Source of the DNA: an uncultured Mediterraneibacter sp.
Lineage (GTDB): Bacteria; Bacillota; Clostridia; Lachnospirales; Lachnospiraceae
Length of the DNA stretch: 64,000 nucleotides
Assembly (NCBI RefSeq): GCF_934309415.1
Contig: NZ_CAKRDI010000001.1
Location: forward strand, 124,001 to 188,000
Direction: 5' to 3'
Position 1 is the stretch's first letter; each line of letters opens with the position of its first letter. A program made the translations under genes and the position numbers. The notes under the pieces were generated by a model, which was not told where the DNA came from, did no database searches, and worked only from the letters and a program-made list of their open reading frames with translations. Shown here piece after piece: positions 35,003 through 43,159 of this stretch.

Positions 35003-36253
35003 ATGGAACAGAAATTACACACCCCGGAAGGCGTCCGGGATATCTATAACAAAGAATGCGAAATTAAATTAACACTACAGAAAAAACTGAGCAGCGTACT
35101 TCATCTGTACGGCTATCAGGATATCCAGACACCGACGTTTGAATATTTTGATGTATTCCGTAAAGAGATCGGATCTACTTCTACACGCGAGATGTACAAA
35201 TTCTTCGACCGTGAGGGAAATATCCTGGCACTGCGTCCGGATATCACACCATCGATTGCAAGAGCGGTAGCTACTTTATTTGAGGCAGAAGATTTCCCGA
35301 TCCGTCTCTGCTATGTAGGAAATACATTTATCAATCATTCCAGTTATCAGGGAAGACTGAAAGAGAATACACAGCTTGGTGCAGAGCTGATCGGTGTTGA
35401 CTCCGTGGAGGCAGACGCAGAGATGCTTGCCATGGTTGTTGACGGATTAAAGAAGACGGGCCTGACAGAATTCCAGGTCAGCATCGGACATGTTGATTTC
35501 ATTCAGAATCTGTTCGCAGCTTCCGGACTGAGTGAAGAATGTCTGGAAGAGATCCGTACATTAATTTCCAACCGAAATTTCTTCGGAGTGGAAGAAATCC
35601 TGGATAATTATAATGTGCCTGCAGATGTCAAAGAGACTTTCCAGCTGCTTCCGGAGCTGACCGGTGGCTGGGAGATCCTGGAACAGGCAGCAAAAGCAGC
35701 CGTTGGTGATGCAGCGCGTCATGCGGTCGAAAGACTCCAGGAGATCTACAAACTGCTTCAGCTTTACGGTGTAGAAGATCACATTACATTTGATCTGAGT
35801 ATGAGCGGAAGCTACGGTTATTATACAGGAATCATTTTCCGTGCCTATACTTACGGTACAGGAGATGCGGTTGTCCGCGGAGGACGTTATAACAACCTGC
35901 TTGAGAAATTTGGAAAGAAGACACCTTCCATCGGATTTGCCATCATCGTGGATGAGCTGATGAGTGCCCTGAATCGTCAGAAGATCGAGGTTGAGACAAC
36001 GCACCGCAATCTTCTTGTCTATACAGATACAACTGCAAAATGGGCCATTTCCCTTGCATGTACATTCCGAAGCAAAGGAAAGAATATTGAGATGGTAAAA
36101 CGTATGCCGGAAGAAGACCGCACTGTATATGAAGCGTATGCAAAACGTTCTTCTATCATCAGCATGATGTATCTCAGAGAAGACCACAAGATCGAGATGC
36201 TGAATCTTCAGACCGGAGAAGAAAAGATCGTCGAAATGAAAAAGCAGAAATAA
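35003..36253 (+). CDS. hisZ: ATP phosphoribosyltransferase regulatory subunit HisZ
   Basis: HisZ is a catalytically dead histidyl-tRNA synthetase paralogue that forms the first enzyme of histidine synthesis with short HisG. The start MEQKLHTPEGVRDIYNKECE and the HisRS-like motifs (RPDITPSIARA, LGAELIGVDSVEADAEM, GYYTGIIFRAY, RGGRYNNLL) are visible. The start at 35003 has GGAGAGGTGA in front; a TTG six bases earlier is less likely. First gene of the operon. 416 residues. Confidence 0.93.
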   Translation: MEQKLHTPEGVRDIYNKECEIKLTLQKKLSSVLHLYGYQDIQTPTFEYFDVFRKEIGSTSTREMYKFFDREGNILALRPDITPSIARAVATLFEAEDFPIRLCYVGNTFINHSSYQGRLKENTQLGAELIGVDSVEADAEMLAMVVDGLKKTGLTEFQVSIGHVDFIQNLFAASGLSEECLEEIRTLISNRNFFGVEEILDNYNVPADVKETFQLLPELTGGWEILEQAAKAAVGDAARHAVERLQEIYKLLQLYGVEDHITFDLSMSGSYGYYTGIIFRAYTYGTGDAVVRGGRYNNLLEKFGKKTPSIGFAIIVDELMSALNRQKIEVETTHRNLLVYTDTTAKWAISLACTFRSKGKNIEMVKRMPEEDRTVYEAYAKRSSIISMMYLREDHKIEMLNLQTGEEKIVEMKKQK

Positions 36254-36268
36254 AGGAGCAGATTACCT

Positions 36269-36916
36269 ATGAGATATTTAACTTTTGCCCTTACCAAAGG
36301 GCGCCTCGCAAAGAAGACTCTGGAAATGCTGGAAAATCTGGGGATCACCTGCGAGGAAATGAAAGATAAAGATTCCAGAAAACTGATTTTTGTAAATGAA
36401 GAACTAAAACTGAAATTCTTCCTTGCAAAAGGACCGGATGTGCCGACTTATGTAGAGTACGGTGCAGCGGATATCGGTGTGGTTGGTAAAGACACGATCA
36501 TCGAGGAAGGCCGTAAAGTCCACGAAGTTCTGGATCTTGGATTTGGGAAATGCAGAATGTGCGTCTGCGGACCACAGGAAGCAGCAGAGAAATTAAAACA
36601 TCATGAACTGATCCGTGTTGCCACAAAGTATCCGAATATTGCAAAAGACTATTTTTATAATAAAAAACATCAGACTGTAGAGATCGTAAAACTGAACGGT
36701 TCGATCGAGCTTGCGCCGATCGTCGGACTTTCCGAAGTGATCGTTGATATTGTTGAGACAGGCTCCACACTGAGAGAAAATGGTCTGGTCGTCCTGGAAG
36801 AAGTATGCCCGTTATCTGCACGTATGATCGTCAATCCGGTCAGCATGCGGATGGAGAATGACCGGATCAAAGAACTGATCACAAATCTGAGAAATATCAA
36901 TCAGCAAAGTGACTGA
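36269..36916 (+). CDS. hisG: ATP phosphoribosyltransferase catalytic subunit, short form
   Basis: HisG joins ATP and PRPP in the first step of histidine synthesis. It is the short form (215 residues) that lacks the regulatory C-terminal domain and needs HisZ. The start MRYLTFALTKGRLAKKTLEM and the PRPP site region DIVETGSTLRENGL are visible. Its last residues, INQQSD, are encoded by a fragment that matches the end of the 143-bp insertion element (36897-36935), so the natural C-terminus was probably replaced. Confidence 0.95.
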   Translation: MRYLTFALTKGRLAKKTLEMLENLGITCEEMKDKDSRKLIFVNEELKLKFFLAKGPDVPTYVEYGAADIGVVGKDTIIEEGRKVHEVLDLGFGKCRMCVCGPQEAAEKLKHHELIRVATKYPNIAKDYFYNKKHQTVEIVKLNGSIELAPIVGLSEVIVDIVETGSTLRENGLVVLEEVCPLSARMIVNPVSMRMENDRIKELITNLRNINQQSD

Positions 36917-36935
36917 CATGGGAATGAACCGTAAC
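36897..36935. repeat. Insertion element remnant forming the hisG 3' end
   Basis: These 39 bases match the terminal 39 bases of the element at 42013-42155 in 35 positions and end in GTAAC like all family members. The hisG stop codon lies within it. Confidence 0.8.
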
Positions 36936-36966
36936 ATTGAGCAATCCATTTAGGGAGGAATAAAAG

Positions 36967-38256
36967 ATGCGTATCGAAAAACTGGATGAAAATTCAAAGA
37001 AAAATCTGCTGGAAGACCTTCTGAAAAGAAGTCCGAACAGCTATGGAAAATATGAAGCAAGCGTACAGGAAATCTTAAATGCAGTCAGAGAAAAAGGAGA
37101 CGAGGCATTATTTGATTACACTGAGAAATTTGACAAAGTCAAACTGGATGCAGACCACATTCTTGTAACAGAGGAAGAGATTGAAGAAGCTTATGCAGAA
37201 GTCGGTGAAGAACTACTTGGAATCATTCGTAAATCACTGGAGAATATCCGTACATACCACCAGAAACAGATGCAGTACAGCTGGTTTGACAGCAAACCGG
37301 ACGGAACCATCCTCGGTCAGAAAGTAACTGCACTTCAGAGAGTCGGTGTGTATGTACCGGGCGGTAAAGCGGCTTATCCTTCTTCTGTTCTTATGAACAT
37401 CATGCCTGCAAAGGTAGCCGGAGTTGATGAGATCATTATGGTAACTCCTCCGGGGAAAGATGGAAAGGTAACACCAACTACACTGGTTGCAGCCAAAGAA
37501 GCCGGAGCTGACAAAGTATACAAAGTCGGCGGAGCACAAGCCATCGGAGCACTTGCTTATGGTACTGAGAGCATTCCGAAAGTAGATAAGATCGTAGGAC
37601 CTGGAAATATCTATGTTGCACTTGCAAAGAAATCTGTATACGGATATGTAAGCATTGATTCTATCGCCGGACCAAGTGAGATCCTTGTACTTGCAGATGA
37701 AACAGCCAATCCGCGTTTTGTGGCAGCAGACCTTCTTTCACAGGCTGAGCATGACGAACTGGCTTCCGCAATCCTTGTAACAACCAGCATGGAACTCGCT
37801 GAGAAAGTATCTGCCCAGACAGATGAATTCATCAAGGAACTTTCCAGAGGAGAGATCATTCAGAAATCTCTGGACAACTACGGACATATTCTTGTGGCTG
37901 ATTCTCTGGAAGATGCGATCGATGCAGCGAATTCAATTGCATCCGAACATTTGGAGATTGTAACAGCAAATCCGTTCGAAGTTATGACAAAGATCCGCAA
38001 TGCCGGAGCGATCTTCATCGGAGAGTACTCCAGCGAACCGCTGGGAGATTATTTTGCAGGGCCAAACCACGTGCTTCCGACAAACGGAACTGCCAAATTT
38101 TTCTCACCACTTTCTGTAGATGATTTCATTAAGAAATCCAGCATCATTTCCTACTCAAAAGATGCGCTGGAGAAAGTACACACAGATATTGAGAAGTTTG
38201 CACAGGCTGAGCACCTGACAGCACACGCTAATTCAATCAAGGTAAGATTTGAATAG
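36967..38256 (+). CDS. hisD: Histidinol dehydrogenase
   Basis: HisD oxidises histidinol to histidine in two NAD-dependent steps. The protein shows the family stretches RVGVYVPGGKAAYPSSVLMN, GGAQAIGALAYGT, SIDSIAGPSEILV, LLSQAEHDELASA (metal ligands) and ASEHLEI. At 429 residues it is standard. It is fourth in hisZ-G-D-B order with an AGGGAGG site, right after the element remnant. Confidence 0.97.
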   Translation: MRIEKLDENSKKNLLEDLLKRSPNSYGKYEASVQEILNAVREKGDEALFDYTEKFDKVKLDADHILVTEEEIEEAYAEVGEELLGIIRKSLENIRTYHQKQMQYSWFDSKPDGTILGQKVTALQRVGVYVPGGKAAYPSSVLMNIMPAKVAGVDEIIMVTPPGKDGKVTPTTLVAAKEAGADKVYKVGGAQAIGALAYGTESIPKVDKIVGPGNIYVALAKKSVYGYVSIDSIAGPSEILVLADETANPRFVAADLLSQAEHDELASAILVTTSMELAEKVSAQTDEFIKELSRGEIIQKSLDNYGHILVADSLEDAIDAANSIASEHLEIVTANPFEVMTKIRNAGAIFIGEYSSEPLGDYFAGPNHVLPTNGTAKFFSPLSVDDFIKKSSIISYSKDALEKVHTDIEKFAQAEHLTAHANSIKVRFE

Positions 38257-38291
38257 AAACTGACTGACGAAATAAAAAGGAGTAAAGAACC

Positions 38292-38882
38292 ATGGAGAAC
38301 AGAATCGCAAGCTGTAAAAGAAAAACAAAAGAGACAGACATTGAACTGACGATCAATCTGGATGGTCAGGGAAAGAATCAGATTGATACGGGAATCCCGT
38401 TTTTTGATCATATGCTTGACGGCTTTGCCCGCCATGGTCTCTTTGATCTGAATGTAAAAGTAAAAGGAGACACCGAAGTAGATTCCCACCATACGATCGA
38501 AGATACCGGAATCGTACTGGGACAGGCCATCGCCCAGGCATTGGGAGAGAAAGCAGGCATCAAACGCTATGGATACTTTATCCTTCCAATGGATGAGACA
38601 CTGGCTCTGGGAGCGGTAGATCTCTCCGGCAGACCATATCTGAATTTTCAGGCTGAATTCACCGTACCTCAGCTTGGAACAATGGACACAGAGATGGTCC
38701 GCGAATTCTTCTACGCTGTATCTTACAGTGCAGCAATGAATCTGCATCTTAAGATTCTGGATGCAGGAAATAATCATCATATGGCAGAGGCTCTTTTTAA
38801 AGCCTTTGGAAAGGCTCTCGATGTCGCAGTATCCACAGAGCCGAGAATTAAAGACGTCTGGTCTACAAAGGGAAGTCTGTAG
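38292..38882 (+). CDS. hisB: Imidazoleglycerol-phosphate dehydratase
   Basis: HisB dehydrates imidazole glycerol phosphate using two Mn ions. The His-rich motifs FFDHMLDGFARHG, DSHHTIEDTGI and NNHHMAEALFKA supply the metal ligands. It is the monofunctional form of 196 residues. It ends 14 bases before a solo 33-bp insertion element. Confidence 0.97.
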   Translation: MENRIASCKRKTKETDIELTINLDGQGKNQIDTGIPFFDHMLDGFARHGLFDLNVKVKGDTEVDSHHTIEDTGIVLGQAIAQALGEKAGIKRYGYFILPMDETLALGAVDLSGRPYLNFQAEFTVPQLGTMDTEMVREFFYAVSYSAAMNLHLKILDAGNNHHMAEALFKAFGKALDVAVSTEPRIKDVWSTKGSL

Positions 38883-38896
38883 GCGGACGGAAAATG

Positions 38897-38929
38897 GTTA
38901 CTGTTCACAGGTAACCTGCAAACAGTAAC
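38897..38929. mobile_element. 33-bp solo palindrome with perfect 8-bp target duplication
   Basis: The palindrome has ends GTTACTGTT/AACAGTAAC and a CAGGTAACCTG centre. GGAAAATG precedes (38889-38896) and follows (38930-38937) it exactly. It sits between hisB and the last his gene, inside the operon. Confidence 0.9.
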
Positions 38930-39035
38930 GGAAAATGATCCGATCACGCAGTAAAATTGGCGATGTATTACTGGTTTGAAAACAACAAACTGGTATGGAT
39001 TCGCTGCGTACGGAAATGAAGGAGATTGATATCAC

Positions 39036-40319
39036 ATGAGTTACAAGAGATTGACCCCATGTATTTTTATAGAAAAAGGAAATGCAGTTGCCTGGTTTAA
39101 TGACCACACTGTCATTTCAGAAGATGTAGTAGAACTGGCAAAACATTATAACGAAAAGGGAGCAGATGAACTGATCGTTTTTGATCTCTCTGATTCCGAT
39201 GAAGAACATGATGAATCTATTGAACTGCTCAAACAGATTCACCGTGCCATCAGCATCCCGATCATTGCCGGAGGAAATATCCGCCGTCTGGAAGATGTAA
39301 AGAAAATTCTTTATGCCGGTGCAAAGAGAGCCATGCTCAATTTTTCAAAACCACTTTCCATCGAACTGATCGAAGAAGTGTCCAAACGTTTCGGAAAAGA
39401 ACGTATTGCCGTATCTCTGAATGATTTTGATGCATTATTCAAACAGCAGCATCTGATCGAAGAATACAGTACAGAGATTATTTTCATGCACAGACTGGAT
39501 CTGAATTCTGTCATCAATGTAACGGAGATCCAGTGTGTTGTTGTGACAGATACACTGGAAGAATCTGAGATTTTGAATATTCTCAAGAGTGACGGAGTAA
39601 AAGGGGTATCCGGGAAATTCATCAGCCGCACAAATATTGATTACAATGCATTTAAAGAGATCTGTACTGAAAATGGAATCAAGATGACTTCATTTGAGAG
39701 TATGATGGATTTCGGAGAATTTAAGCTGAATTCGGACGGACTGCTGCCGGTAGTTGTACAGGATTATAAGACAAATGACGTGCTGATGGTCGCTTATATG
39801 GACGAAGAAGCCTTTGACCATACAATCAAAACCGGCCGCATGACCTATTTCAGCCGCAGCAGACAGGAACAGTGGATCAAGGGAGAGACATCTGGACATT
39901 ACCAGTATGTAAAATCTCTGACGATTGACTGTGATAAAGATACTCTGCTTGCGAAAGTAGAACAGATTGGTGCTGCCTGCCATACAGGTAACCGCACCTG
40001 CTTCTTCCAGCCGATCGTAGGAAGTGATTACGATGCCAAGAACCCGCTTCAGGTATTCGAATCTGTCTACCATACCATCGAAGACAGAAAAGAACATCCA
40101 AAGGAAGGTTCTTATACAAACTACCTCTTTGAAAAAGGACTGGATAAGATTCTGAAGAAAGTAGGAGAGGAAGCTACGGAAGTGGTGATCGCTGCCAAGA
40201 ATCCAAACCCGGAAGAAGTAAAATACGAACTGTCTGATTTCCTGTATCACGCAATGGTGCTCATGGTAGAAAAAGGAATTACCTGGGAAGACATCACACA
40301 GGAACTGGCAGAGAGATAG
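39036..40319 (+). CDS. hisIE: HisF-like domain fused to HisIE (bifunctional cyclohydrolase/pyrophosphatase)
   Basis: Residues about 230-330 form HisI (phosphoribosyl-AMP cyclohydrolase: [34 protein letters not shown]) and residues 335-427 HisE (phosphoribosyl-ATP pyrophosphatase: [16 protein letters not shown]). The first 215 residues resemble HisF/HisA barrels ([43 protein letters not shown]). The catalytic Asp11 of HisF is Phe11 here, and the phosphate-binding GGGI reads GGNI. The domain is probably not catalytic. No hisA, hisF, hisH or hisC is in the window. Confidence 0.9.
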   Translation: MSYKRLTPCIFIEKGNAVAWFNDHTVISEDVVELAKHYNEKGADELIVFDLSDSDEEHDESIELLKQIHRAISIPIIAGGNIRRLEDVKKILYAGAKRAMLNFSKPLSIELIEEVSKRFGKERIAVSLNDFDALFKQQHLIEEYSTEIIFMHRLDLNSVINVTEIQCVVVTDTLEESEILNILKSDGVKGVSGKFISRTNIDYNAFKEICTENGIKMTSFESMMDFGEFKLNSDGLLPVVVQDYKTNDVLMVAYMDEEAFDHTIKTGRMTYFSRSRQEQWIKGETSGHYQYVKSLTIDCDKDTLLAKVEQIGAACHTGNRTCFFQPIVGSDYDAKNPLQVFESVYHTIEDRKEHPKEGSYTNYLFEKGLDKILKKVGEEATEVVIAAKNPNPEEVKYELSDFLYHAMVLMVEKGITWEDITQELAER

Positions 40320-40363
40320 TTCCTGTAAATACTGTCTATTGAGAATAGATTTGTTTCATAAGT

Positions 40364-40523
40364 TATAGATTGCAATCTATAATACTAACAATTCATAAAA
40401 AATAAAATACAGACATAAGATAAGACATAGAAGTAAACGTTTCTTGTTATTTGTTTAAAAGTTCTAATCCATTCAATCAGCCCCATTTCTTCAGGGATAA
40501 GAGAGAACTGATTGAATGGATTA
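40364..40523. other. Two perfect inverted repeats after the his operon
   Basis: TTATAGATTGCAATCTATAA (40364-40383) is a perfect 20-bp palindrome. A 16-bp perfect stem follows (40465-40480 with 40508-40523, 27-nt loop). One of them likely ends the his transcript; neither has a clean T-run. Nothing else is seen in this 280-base gap. Confidence 0.5.
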
Positions 40524-40599
40524 AGGATATTTTTAAATTTATAACATTGAGAAATGATTCTTCTATGTCTTTTTATCTGTAAAAGAAAGGATACCTGCC

Positions 40600-40944
40600 A
40601 TGAACGAACTTAATTCTGAATCCCGCAGAAGAGAACTTTTAAGACAGACACGGAGACTTTATGGAAACGATTTTTCCATTCCGGCAGTACATCCACGTTA
40701 TCGCGCAGCGTATCACAGCCTGTACGGTAAAGAGGACGAAAATGCTCAACTGCAAAGCGAAAGCAGCTTTTTCTTTCGACTTGTTCTTTCGATCTTTCTG
40801 TTCCTCTGTTTTATTTACATAGAACAAAACGAACCAAAAACTGTTCCTGTGAGCAGTTCTGCGATTGTGTCATACATACAGAGTGATGGGATCGATAAAG
40901 ATCTGCGCGATCAGATAAAAGAGGTGTGGGCAGAATTACGTTGA
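40600..40944 (+). CDS. Hypothetical protein with one membrane segment
   Basis: The 114-residue protein has a basic N-terminus (ESRRRELLRQTRRLYG), a single hydrophobic helix FFFRLVLSIFLFLCFIYI at about residues 65-82 and a short extracytoplasmic tail ending DQIKEVWAELR. An AAAGGA ribosome site precedes it. No family is recognised. It may be a membrane-anchored accessory protein. Confidence 0.7.
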   Translation: MNELNSESRRRELLRQTRRLYGNDFSIPAVHPRYRAAYHSLYGKEDENAQLQSESSFFFRLVLSIFLFLCFIYIEQNEPKTVPVSSSAIVSYIQSDGIDKDLRDQIKEVWAELR

Positions 40945-41047
40945 CTTTATACTCAGGAAGTGATTTAAAAAACTATTCGATAATATCTACACAAGTTTTC
41001 TACGTTATGTTATACTGAAAATTAAATATAGAAAGTGAAGTTAAAAT

Positions 41048-41080
41048 GTTACTGTTCGCAGGTAATCTGTAGCAGGTAAC
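41048..41080. repeat. Diverged 33-bp palindrome of the insertion element family
   Basis: It starts GTTACTGTTCGCAGGTAA and ends CAGGTAAC; the right arm has several changes. No flanking duplication is visible, so it is probably an older copy. Confidence 0.65.
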
Positions 41081-41111
41081 CACAAAGCAATCAAAGCACA
41101 GAGGATAAATT

Positions 41112-42005
41112 ATGTTTGGAAAGAAGAAAAACGAAGAAGAAATTTACCGCATTCCGATCAATATTTTCGGAGGTTATAACCGGAAATGTGCGGATCGATA
41201 TATTAAAAAACTGAAAATGATGATCATGAATCTGCGTGACAGTCTGGAGCAGGCAAAATACGAACAGGGTGTTCTGGATTCAAAACTGAAAAAATCAGAG
41301 GCAAACTGTAAGGCACTCACAGAACGTGAGAAAGGTCAGACAGAACTCATTGAACAGCAGAAGTTAACGATCGAGCACATGCAGAGCCTGATCGCACAAC
41401 AGAAAGATTCTCTTAAAAATATGCAGGATCTTCTGGATCAGCAGAAACTTTCTATGAAACAGCAGCAGAAAGCGCAGAATCTTTTAAAAGAACAGATTGC
41501 TAAAAAAGAGGAACTTGTCAAGACTCAGGCTGAGTCCATTATTACTCTCAAACGTGAGTCCGAGTATGCCCATGCTACAATCCGGGAACAGGAACAGAAG
41601 ATCACGGAGCTGGATCATGCCATTTTAGAATTCGAAGAAGATTCACAGCGGATCAATGAAGAGCTGACCAGTCAGACTCAGTTGTTACAGCAGCAGAACG
41701 GGGAACTCAATGAACGTAAAAAAGAGTGTTCCCGCCTGAAAGACACACTCCATGATCTGCAGGAAGTCAATTCCAACCAGAAAGAAGTCATCCGTCAGAA
41801 AGACAATGTGATTGAAGGTTACGAAGCAAAGTTATACCGCCAGAGTGAACTCCTCAGAGAGGGAAAAGTTCTGAAAGAAGCGCAGGCGCGACAGCACCAG
41901 ACACAGTTCAGACGTTCCGGCAGCTTTTCAGGGAATTTCTCCAAAATAGAACAGGCATTCCAGAAACAGTTGCAGAAAGTACGGGATAAAGTATATTCTG
42001 TGTAA
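41112..42005 (+). CDS. Long coiled-coil protein of unknown function
   Basis: After a short N-terminal part (EEIYRIPINIFGGYNRKCADRY is split over residues 9-30), almost the whole 297-residue protein is a Gln/Glu/Lys-rich coiled coil to about residue 250. A basic C-terminus follows. The N-terminal part faintly resembles the DivIVA start, where a GY motif precedes the coil; that is a weak guess. It is transcribed alone and its stop lies seven bases before a 143-bp insertion element. Confidence 0.75.
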   Translation: MFGKKKNEEEIYRIPINIFGGYNRKCADRYIKKLKMMIMNLRDSLEQAKYEQGVLDSKLKKSEANCKALTEREKGQTELIEQQKLTIEHMQSLIAQQKDSLKNMQDLLDQQKLSMKQQQKAQNLLKEQIAKKEELVKTQAESIITLKRESEYAHATIREQEQKITELDHAILEFEEDSQRINEELTSQTQLLQQQNGELNERKKECSRLKDTLHDLQEVNSNQKEVIRQKDNVIEGYEAKLYRQSELLREGKVLKEAQARQHQTQFRRSGSFSGNFSKIEQAFQKQLQKVRDKVYSV

Positions 42006-42012
42006 TTATAGT

Positions 42013-42155
42013 GTTACTGTTCACAGCATAGCTGCAAACAGTAACGTATCTCGCCATTTAAAATCGCCTTTGGCGATGGGCGAGATACATTCAAGACAAT
42101 ACGTGCATCCTCCATGTCAATCAGCGGAGTGATTGACATGGGAATGAACAGTAAC
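42013..42155 (-). mobile_element. 143-bp palindromic insertion element (full copy 4, reverse)
   Basis: It has the same length and layout as the copy at 23788: the 33-bp palindrome first, then GTATCTCGCC...GGCGAGATAC and a CATGTCAATCA...TGATTGACATG hairpin, ending ATGAACAGTAAC. The flanks (ATTATAGT and CACAGTAA) do not match, so the target duplication is lost or the element recombined. Confidence 0.82.
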
Positions 42156-42195
42156 CACAGTAACATTACAGTGACACATGACCATGTCACTTTAC

Positions 42196-42224
42196 TTGAC
42201 AAAAGTAACAAAAACTGTTAAACT
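42196..42224 (+). promoter_or_regulatory. Promoter of the RmlD-like/symporter operon
   Basis: TTGACA (42196-42201), 17 bases, TAAACT (42219-42224). The transcript would start near 42231 and has a 76-nt leader. The repeated CTGTTA words around the -10 could be an operator. Confidence 0.65.
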
Positions 42225-42250
42225 GTTACCATAACGTTTATAGGTTGAGA

Positions 42251-42290
42251 AAAGCGTTGATTTTAATCCAAATCAACGCTTTCTTTTTTT
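42251..42290 (+). terminator. Leader terminator upstream of the RmlD-like gene
   Basis: AAAGCGTTGATTT (42251-42263) pairs perfectly with its complement (42270-42282), loop TAATCC, followed by C and seven T. The ribosome site GAGGAGG follows at once. As the promoter lies upstream, this terminator is in the gene's own leader and may act as an attenuator. Confidence 0.75.
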
Positions 42291-42306
42291 GAGGAGGTAA
42301 ACAACT

Positions 42307-43158
42307 ATGTTAAAAGTATGGATTGCAGGCTCAAATGGACAGATTGGACGCGCATTGAACGATGTAGTCGATCCACTGGAAGTTGAAGTACTGAACACAG
42401 ACAAGGACGAACTTGACATTACAGACACAGAAGAAGTTCTTAACTTCGGAACTGTCAATCGTCCGGATGTCATCATCAACTGTACTGGTATCACAGATAC
42501 AGATCTGTGTGAACAGGAACCGGAACATGCTTATCGTGTCAATGCACTCGGTGCAAAGAACTTAAGTATCGTAGCAAGAAAATACGGTTCTAAGATGGTT
42601 CAGCTCTCTACAGACGATGTCTTTGACGGACAGAGCAAGAAACCGTACACAGAATTTGACGATACAAATCCGATGACTGTATATGGCCGTTCTAAGAGAG
42701 CAGGAGAGAACTATGTAAAAGAATTTACACACAAACACTTCATCATCCGAAGCAACTGGGTGTATGGAAAAGGTGGAACCAACTTTGTAAACCGTGTTCT
42801 TGCCGCAGCAGATGAAGGAAGATCTCTTTCCATCGCATCCGATCAGTTCGGTTCCCCGACCAGTGCGAAAGATCTGGCAAGAATGATCTTATATCTGATC
42901 GATACAAATGAATACGGTACTTATCATGTAACCTGCAGCGGTATCTGCAACCGTTACGAATTTGCAAAAGAAATCCTCAGACTTGCTGGTAAGAAGACAG
43001 AACTTCGTTCCGTTCCGACAGAACAGTCTGATCTTTCCTCCGTCAGACCGCCGTACGCAGTACTGGATAATTTCATCCTGCGTATTATCGAAATGTATGA
43101 TATGCCGGACTGGAAGGAATCTCTGAAAGAATATATGACAGAAAGAACGGAGGAATAA
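42307..43158 (+). CDS. RmlD-like sugar-nucleotide reductase (NAD(P)-dependent)
   Basis: The protein matches the RmlD substrate-binding superfamily: GSNGQIGRAL at the N-terminus for the cofactor, NCTGITDTDLCEQEP, LSTDDVFDGQ, the YGRSKRAGE catalytic Y-x3-K and RSNWVYG. In this family dTDP-4-dehydrorhamnose is reduced to dTDP-rhamnose. No other rhamnose genes are nearby, so the substrate is open. 283 residues. The symporter gene starts one base after its stop. Confidence 0.85.
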   Translation: MLKVWIAGSNGQIGRALNDVVDPLEVEVLNTDKDELDITDTEEVLNFGTVNRPDVIINCTGITDTDLCEQEPEHAYRVNALGAKNLSIVARKYGSKMVQLSTDDVFDGQSKKPYTEFDDTNPMTVYGRSKRAGENYVKEFTHKHFIIRSNWVYGKGGTNFVNRVLAAADEGRSLSIASDQFGSPTSAKDLARMILYLIDTNEYGTYHVTCSGICNRYEFAKEILRLAGKKTELRSVPTEQSDLSSVRPPYAVLDNFILRIIEMYDMPDWKESLKEYMTERTEE

Positions 43159-43159
43159 T

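Larger units (their letters stand above)
42006..42306. other. Intergenic region with insertion element, promoter and leader terminator
   Basis: No gene. In order it holds the fourth 143-bp element (42013-42155), an AGTGAC/GTCACT dyad (42170-42175, 42186-42191), a promoter (42196-42224) and a terminator just before the ribosome site of the RmlD-like gene. Confidence 0.75.
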
